In this document: positions 13,115 through 18,074 of the stretch, piece by piece | Layout of the letters: the number at the start of each line of letters is the position of its first letter | How positions within the stretch are numbered: the first letter of the stretch is position 1 | DNA from: CAYOHR01 sp964512145 | Lineage (GTDB): Bacteria > Bacteroidota > Bacteroidia > Flavobacteriales_G > JALEGO01 | Direction of reading: 5' to 3' | Length of the DNA: 18,074 nucleotides | Assembly (NCBI GenBank): GCA_964512145.1 | Contig: CAZEIM010000050.1 | Span: 1 to 18,074 of the forward strand | Notes under the pieces: generated by a model | The model's database searches: none | What the model saw: only the letters and a program-made list of their open reading frames with translations | Told to the model about the DNA's origin: nothing | Program-made: the position numbers and the translations under genes

Positions 13115-14374
13115 ATGTTAAAAATGAAGTTTCGCACAATTTTTATTATAGTTTTTGTACTATCTAATATCAATGTATTTAATCAAAACAATCGATTTTT
13201 AACCTTTGATTTGTTTTTTTTACAAAATAATCCAAACATTAGTTTTTCTCAAGAGTATAAATTCTCAGAATACTTAAACCACCTAAAAAATTACGAAATA
13301 AATCATATTTTTATTGATACATCTATTAGTAAAAGTAATTCTATCATTAATAGTAAACGAATTGAGGAGTTAAAATCAATTACTACTTCCTTTAATATTA
13401 ATTCTGAAAAAATTAGTGTGCTTGAATTACCAAAATATGAATCTCAATCCTTACAAAGTTTTGCAAATGATATAGATGCTGTAAAAATTAAAATCGCATA
13501 TTCTAGTGAAACCCCCATTGCATATTTCGACTATAAACAGTTTAATTTACCGGTAGATAAATTATTATACGAGGAAAACAATGAAGAAAGTACCGTGACT
13601 TCATATAAAAACAAGTGCAATGCCTTTGCTGTTTTTAATTTGCCATATAAAGCCACAATGAAAGTAAATATTTGTGATTATGATAAGGTAAATAAAGCAT
13701 TTACATACAACTATTATACGATGGCCGAATTAAATTACCCAACAACATTTCAAAAATACAATGCATTAGGAAGTATAGTAGGATTATACGAATTATCTTT
13801 TGATAAAGAGAAACAACCCAATTGGCCTGTAAAAGTAACGATACCTTTTGAATCTTGTTTCAATAAATTTGAATTTACCTTAATTAAAATAATCAATCAG
13901 GTAAAATACAATGTTATTCCTATCCAAAATTTATATAATTCTGAAGAGCAATATTTATCGTTTGATATTAAAGAAAGTGGAGTATATTTATTAATTCATA
14001 ATAGCCAACGTCCTACGTATGATATAACCTTCCAAACACCTAGTCATTTAACCATTATTGAAGCTACAATTGATGAGAGATGTAACAATATACAGCATAC
14101 AGCTGATATAAAAAACAATAAACTATACTTTAAAATCCCTGCTACATTTTACGAGCCTGTATTAAATATAAAGGCTAAAGACAAAAAAAGTGGAAGCGAA
14201 TTTTATATTATAAATAAACCTATCAGTACTATTGAAGGCGAAGAAAAAATAAAAGATATTATGGTTCAGGATTTTGGTGTATATTACAAAAACGAACGAA
14301 AATATTCATTATTTAAGAGGTATACCGTTAAAACAAAAGACTTTCAATCTCAAATCAAGTTGGATAACTTATGA
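13115..14374 (+). CDS. secreted protein of unknown family (419 aa)
   Basis: I do not recognise this family. A signal peptide is clear (MKFRTIFIIVFVLSNINVFNQ) and begins at the second ATG (13124), which is the likelier start given the promoter position. The mature part has no lipobox cysteine. It is rich in Asn, Lys, Ile, Tyr and Ser, with alternating beta-prone stretches such as VKVTIPFESCFNKFEFTLI and GVYLLIHNSQ, and three or four scattered cysteines. No SprB, Ig-like or type IX sorting domain is visible at the C-terminus, so it is probably periplasmic or outer-membrane associated. It ends 20 bp from the convergent ribBA stop. It appears to be a single-gene unit. Confidence 0.7.
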   Translation: MLKMKFRTIFIIVFVLSNINVFNQNNRFLTFDLFFLQNNPNISFSQEYKFSEYLNHLKNYEINHIFIDTSISKSNSIINSKRIEELKSITTSFNINSEKISVLELPKYESQSLQSFANDIDAVKIKIAYSSETPIAYFDYKQFNLPVDKLLYEENNEESTVTSYKNKCNAFAVFNLPYKATMKVNICDYDKVNKAFTYNYYTMAELNYPTTFQKYNALGSIVGLYELSFDKEKQPNWPVKVTIPFESCFNKFEFTLIKIINQVKYNVIPIQNLYNSEEQYLSFDIKESGVYLLIHNSQRPTYDITFQTPSHLTIIEATIDERCNNIQHTADIKNNKLYFKIPATFYEPVLNIKAKDKKSGSEFYIINKPISTIEGEEKIKDIMVQDFGVYYKNERKYSLFKRYTVKTKDFQSQIKLDNL

Positions 14375-14394
14375 TTTTTTAAGACTTAAATTCT

Positions 14395-15597
14395 TTAAAG
14401 TTCATGACCCATTTTTTCTTTTTTTGTTTTTAAATACAATTCGTTGTGTTTATTCGATTGAATTTGCAAAGGAACATTTTCTACAATTTCTAAACCATAC
14501 CCTATTAATCCTGTTCTTTTTTTAGGGTTATTGGTCATTAATCTCATTTTCTTTATTCCTAAATCATGTAATATTTGGGCTCCAATTCCATAATCTCTTT
14601 CATCCATTTTAAAGCCTAATTCTAAATTTGCCTCTACCGTGTCTTTACCTTCTTCTTGTAGCTTATATGCTTTTAATTTATTTAACAATCCAATTCCCCT
14701 ACCCTCCTGTTTCATATACAGCAAAACTCCTTTTCCCTCGTGTTCAATCATCTCTAAAGCTTTATGTAGTTGCGGACCACAATCACAACGACAAGAACCA
14801 AAAATATCTCCGGTTACACAAGAAGAGTGCACCCTAACCAATACCGGTTCATTTTTATCCCAGGTTCCTTTAATAATAGCTATATGATCCTCTTGAGTAG
14901 TGGTTTGTTTATAAGCAACTAATTTAAAATCACCGTATTGGGTGGGTAACATAACTTCTACTTCTTTTTCTATTAAGCGTTCGTGTTTCATTCGATACGC
15001 TATTAAATCTTCAATAGAAATAATTTTAAGATCGAATTTTTCAGCAATTTGAAACAAGTCTGGCAATCGAGCCATAGTTCCATCATCATTCATTATTTCA
15101 ACTAATACTCCAGCGGGCTCATGGCCAGCTAACCTAGCTAAATCTATTACAGCTTCCGTATGCCCTGCTCTTCTTAAAACGCCTCCTTTTTTAGCTCTAA
15201 GAGGAAAAATATGCCCGGGTTTTCCAAGTTCATGGGGCTTGGTTTCAGGATCAATTAATGCTTTAATTGTTTTAGATCTATCACTGGCAGAAATACCTGT
15301 GGTACAACCTTTACCAATTAAATCAACTGATACAGTAAACGGAGTTTCATGTAATGATGTATTATCTGAAACCATTAGTTTTAAACCCAACTCATCGCAT
15401 CTATCTTCAATTAATGGCGCACAAATTAAACCGCGCCCGTATTTAGCCATAAAATTTATAATTTCAGGGGTAATATGTCTGGCAGAAGCTACAAAATCAC
15501 CTTCATTTTCTCTATCTTCATCATCAACAACAATAACAATTTTACCGTTTTTTATTTCTTCAATGGCATCTTCTATTCTATCAAGTTTATTTTTCAT
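14395..15597 (-). CDS. ribBA: bifunctional 3,4-dihydroxy-2-butanone-4-phosphate synthase / GTP cyclohydrolase II
   Basis: This 400-residue fusion supplies both precursors of riboflavin. The N-terminal RibB domain (about 1-203) has the acidic loop DDEDRENEGD (25-34), the TTGISASDRS segment (99-108) and RAGHTEA with His146. The C-terminal RibA domain (about 208-400) has zinc ligands Cys260, Cys271 and Cys273 in CVTGDIFGSCRCDC, the catalytic EGRGIGLLNK loop (298-307) and TNNPKK (355-360). RibB converts ribulose 5-phosphate to DHBP; RibA converts GTP to the pyrimidine precursor. All key residues look intact. The gene is convergent with the secreted hypothetical, 20 bp apart. The leader shows no FMN riboswitch-like structure. 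Confidence 0.96.
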   Translation of the reverse strand: MKNKLDRIEDAIEEIKNGKIVIVVDDEDRENEGDFVASARHITPEIINFMAKYGRGLICAPLIEDRCDELGLKLMVSDNTSLHETPFTVSVDLIGKGCTTGISASDRSKTIKALIDPETKPHELGKPGHIFPLRAKKGGVLRRAGHTEAVIDLARLAGHEPAGVLVEIMNDDGTMARLPDLFQIAEKFDLKIISIEDLIAYRMKHERLIEKEVEVMLPTQYGDFKLVAYKQTTTQEDHIAIIKGTWDKNEPVLVRVHSSCVTGDIFGSCRCDCGPQLHKALEMIEHEGKGVLLYMKQEGRGIGLLNKLKAYKLQEEGKDTVEANLELGFKMDERDYGIGAQILHDLGIKKMRLMTNNPKKRTGLIGYGLEIVENVPLQIQSNKHNELYLKTKKEKMGHEL

Positions 15598-15805
15598 GGT
15601 ATTTTCTTAATATATACAAATTTAGTTAAATCTATCATTATTATATTTTAAACATCCCATTATTTAGGTCTTAATTAAATAATATTTGCATTAAGGACTC
15701 GTTTTTAGTAAATTTATCATAAAATTGCTTCATGCAAGATTTATCATATATAACCTATAGGAACTCTTACTTCTTTTTATTATTCATTAAAAAATCATCT
15801 CACAT
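15598..15805. other. divergent intergenic region between ribBA and the SprB-repeat gene
   Basis: The 208 AT-rich bases hold a candidate ribBA -7 element, CAAATTTA at 15617-15624 (TAAATTTG on the minus strand), without a good -33 partner. No clear promoter, hairpin or small ORF was found for the rightward gene. Confidence 0.4.
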
Positions 15806-18074
15806 ATGATTAATTTATACTTTTCAAAAATTAAACTAATTTTATTCCTTATATTTTTATTGGCTTTTCAGTTTAAAGCCTTTCAACAAAATACTTTTCA
15901 TAATATTTATGGAACGGCTTCCAGTGAAAACATTAGCGCATTTTATTATTATCCAACAGAAGATGCGTATTATGTTAGTGGACGGCACGTGGCCTCTAAT
16001 TCAATATTTGTAGCAAAAATAAATAATACTGGAAATATTGTTTGGCAAAAAAACTACAGTGGAACATTCTTTAAAGTTCCTACATATATCATTAAATTAA
16101 CTACAGGTGATATTATGCTTTATTCAAGCGAAAATAACCTGTCAGGATCAACAAATTACTTGTTTAGATTAGACCAAAATGGGAATATTATTTGGACAAA
16201 AACGTATGCTTCTACTGTAGACAGATTTGGAAAAATTATTGAATCAGACAATGGTTCAGTTCTATTTGTTTCCTGGAGATTAGTTAGCGGATCATCTGAC
16301 GATATTAACATTACAAAAATAAATGATTTAGGGAATATAGTATGGAGCAAAGCATATAATGATGGAGATGATCAACAATATCATATTGCATCCGATGGAT
16401 TAGGAGGCATATTAGTTACAGGTGCTGTTCATAGCTCCGGAGCACAAAGACCTTTTATTTTGCGAGTAGATAAAGACGGGAATTACGTTAATGGGGTAAA
16501 ATATAATGTCGCGTCTAATTTTTCTGAAATAAGTGAGTTAATAACTACCATCGACAATGAGTTTTTATCTTTAGGTTGGTATTATACAGGAACACAGTAT
16601 TATATAACTATTAAAAAATTAAACACCGATTTTAGTGTAGAATGGGAAAGAACTTTACTATCTACTATAGGAAATGATATATGGAATAAAGGCGCAAATT
16701 CAATTTACCAAGATATCTATGGATTTATTTATGTATCTATTACCTATAAAACAGGTTCTAATAGATACGCTCGTATTTTAAAATTTAAGTCTGACGGAAC
16801 TTATCTATGGTCAAAAGATTTCTTGGATTTTCAGGGTCTAGGATTAAAATCTACTGAACACGATGACCAAGTCGTGTTTTTCGGAAACTTAACTCATAGC
16901 TCTGGATTTGGTTCTCAAGACTTTTTTTTAGCAGTTAATGACACATCTTTATTTTCATGTTGGGCTACGATTTCTAATCAAAATGTCGGAGGGTCATATC
17001 CTTTAACTTCGGCTGTTTGGAACCCGGCTTCATATAATACTTCTTGGACAATCACAAATTTTTTAGCAACCGTTGCTAATCATACATTACTTAAAAAATG
17101 TTTTTGCCTTGCGTTACAACCTTCTTCTACAAATGTTTCATGTAATGGTGGATCAGATGGAAGTGCTAGCGTTTTACCTATTAGTGGAACTTCCCCTTAC
17201 ACATATATTTGGTCAAATGGACAAACTACTTCAGGTATTTCAGGGTTAACTGCAGGAAATTATTCAGTTACTGTAACAGATATTGAAGGTTGTAGTGGAG
17301 AAGAAAGCTTTAATATTACTCAACCCCCAACCGGATTAAATGTAAATTTAAACAGTGTTACAAATGTTTCCTGTTATGGTGGTAGTAATGGAGCTATTTC
17401 AGTTTCTGGTAGTGGTGGTGTACCTCCATACTCATATCTTTGGTCATCAGGCCAAACAAGTTCTACTATTAATGGGTTAATGGCCGGAAGCTATACAGTA
17501 ACTGTATCTGACGGAACAGGTTCTTGTAATAAATCTTTATCTGTAAATGTTTTGCAGCCTGATTCCATTTCTCTATCTTTTAACATTACTTCACCTGGAT
17601 GTACATCTGCAACAGGTTCTGCTACTGTTATTGTTGGAGGAGGAACACCTTCCTATACTTATTTATGGTCAAATGGTCAAACATCTGCAACTGCAACAAA
17701 TCTTAATGTTGGAAATTACTCTGTAACTGTAACAGACTCTAAGGGATGTGTAAAAACTGGAAATATTACTTTATCTGCTTCTGCTCCAGTTGCAACTATA
17801 ACTTCTACTGGGCCATTTTGTGAAAATCTTCCGAATATCTTTTTATCAGCAACCCCTAGTATTGGTAATATTACATGGTCAGGTCCCGGTATCATAAATT
17901 CATCTTCTGGATTATTTAGCCCTTCAACAGCTGGAGTTGGAACACATTTAATTACATTTTCTTATGAATTAGGTAGTTGTACCGATACAGATCAAGTAAA
18001 TATTCAAGTTTTAGATGCTCCCACGGTTAATGCGGGCACTGACACTACGATATGTCAGGGTAATTCGGTAACAT
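15806..18074 (+). CDS. secreted propeller and SprB-repeat protein, probable T9SS client (3' end outside window)
   Basis: The frame is open from ATG 15806 to the window end (756 complete codons, truncated). A signal peptide covers about residues 1-28 (KIKLILFLIFLLAFQFKAF). Residues about 30-410 hold six or seven repeats of the KINxxGNIVWxKxY kind, such as KINNTGNIVWQKNY, RLDQNGNIIWTKTY and KINDLGNIVWSKAY, suggesting a beta-propeller. At least three SprB repeats follow at about 440-510, 515-590 and 595-660, each with C-x-G/S-x-G, YTYxWSNGQ, and GxYxVTVTD. A further Ig-like region (from about 665, FCENLPNIFLSATP) starts before the edge. Such proteins are exported by the type IX secretion system to the cell surface; the expected C-terminal sorting domain lies beyond the window. 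Close DNA similarity between repeats (tggtcaaatggNcaaac) suggests recent duplication. Confidence 0.85.
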   Translation, partial: MINLYFSKIKLILFLIFLLAFQFKAFQQNTFHNIYGTASSENISAFYYYPTEDAYYVSGRHVASNSIFVAKINNTGNIVWQKNYSGTFFKVPTYIIKLTTGDIMLYSSENNLSGSTNYLFRLDQNGNIIWTKTYASTVDRFGKIIESDNGSVLFVSWRLVSGSSDDINITKINDLGNIVWSKAYNDGDDQQYHIASDGLGGILVTGAVHSSGAQRPFILRVDKDGNYVNGVKYNVASNFSEISELITTIDNEFLSLGWYYTGTQYYITIKKLNTDFSVEWERTLLSTIGNDIWNKGANSIYQDIYGFIYVSITYKTGSNRYARILKFKSDGTYLWSKDFLDFQGLGLKSTEHDDQVVFFGNLTHSSGFGSQDFFLAVNDTSLFSCWATISNQNVGGSYPLTSAVWNPASYNTSWTITNFLATVANHTLLKKCFCLALQPSSTNVSCNGGSDGSASVLPISGTSPYTYIWSNGQTTSGISGLTAGNYSVTVTDIEGCSGEESFNITQPPTGLNVNLNSVTNVSCYGGSNGAISVSGSGGVPPYSYLWSSGQTSSTINGLMAGSYTVTVSDGTGSCNKSLSVNVLQPDSISLSFNITSPGCTSATGSATVIVGGGTPSYTYLWSNGQTSATATNLNVGNYSVTVTDSKGCVKTGNITLSASAPVATITSTGPFCENLPNIFLSATPSIGNITWSGPGIINSSSGLFSPSTAGVGTHLITFSYELGSCTDTDQVNIQVLDAPTVNAGTDTTICQGNSVT

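Noticed and set aside
14375..14394. Bidirectional terminator between convergent genes
   Set aside because: A near-palindrome (acttaaattctttaaagt, about 14382-14401) is AT-only in its core and mispaired; it is too weak to call.
15239..15610. Plus-strand 123-codon frame over ribBA
   Set aside because: It is antisense to conserved ribBA sequence with all catalytic motifs, so it is a shadow frame.
15598..15805. FMN riboswitch ahead of ribBA
   Set aside because: No conserved GC-rich riboswitch elements are visible in this AT-rich leader.
16156..16350. Minus-strand 64-codon frame inside the SprB-repeat gene
   Set aside because: The plus strand is open over 2.2 kb with a signal peptide and recognisable repeats, so this is a shadow.

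Overview
The window is AT-rich DNA of a Bacteroidota bacterium, most likely a flavobacterium-like relative. The evidence is an IntDOT-type tyrosine recombinase, Bacteroidota-style promoters (TAnnTTTG at -7), a secreted protein with SprB repeats typical of type IX secretion clients, a fused ribBA, and few Shine-Dalgarno sequences.

Positions 1-5310 form a compact integrated element. It lies between a direct repeat of at least 16 bp that is the 3' end of a tRNA gene, probably tRNA-Arg(ACG). The intact tRNA should lie just left of the window; the right copy keeps only the anticodon-loop-to-3'-end half. All seven element genes run leftward: tyrosine integrase, a conserved hypothetical, an excisionase-like HTH protein, a small winged-HTH-like protein, a replication initiator resembling filamentous-phage gpII/X proteins, a Cys/His-rich hypothetical, and a small membrane protein. 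A perfect 22-bp repeat built from TTGTAACACA units sits inside each end and looks like integrase arm sites. A long inverted repeat plus a further direct copy overlaps the end of the rep gene and is a candidate origin. No relaxase, capsid or Zot-like ATPase gene is present, so the element looks like a minimal integrate-and-replicate unit or satellite.

Positions 5311-10195 are chromosomal leftward genes: a three-gene signalling operon (YfiR-like periplasmic protein, TPR protein, HAMP-SpoIIE phosphatase), an RluB-type pseudouridine synthase and a YbfF-like alpha/beta hydrolase. The signalling operon resembles the YfiR/YfiN arrangement, but the usual diguanylate cyclase output is replaced by a PP2C-type phosphatase.

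Positions 10336-14374 run rightward: an M61 metallopeptidase with PDZ domain, class I fructose-1,6-bisphosphatase (3 bp apart) and a secreted protein of unknown family. Convergent to these is ribBA (riboflavin synthesis, 14395-15597). Finally, a large secreted gene starts at 15806 and runs off the right edge. It has a signal peptide, propeller-like repeats and at least three SprB repeats.
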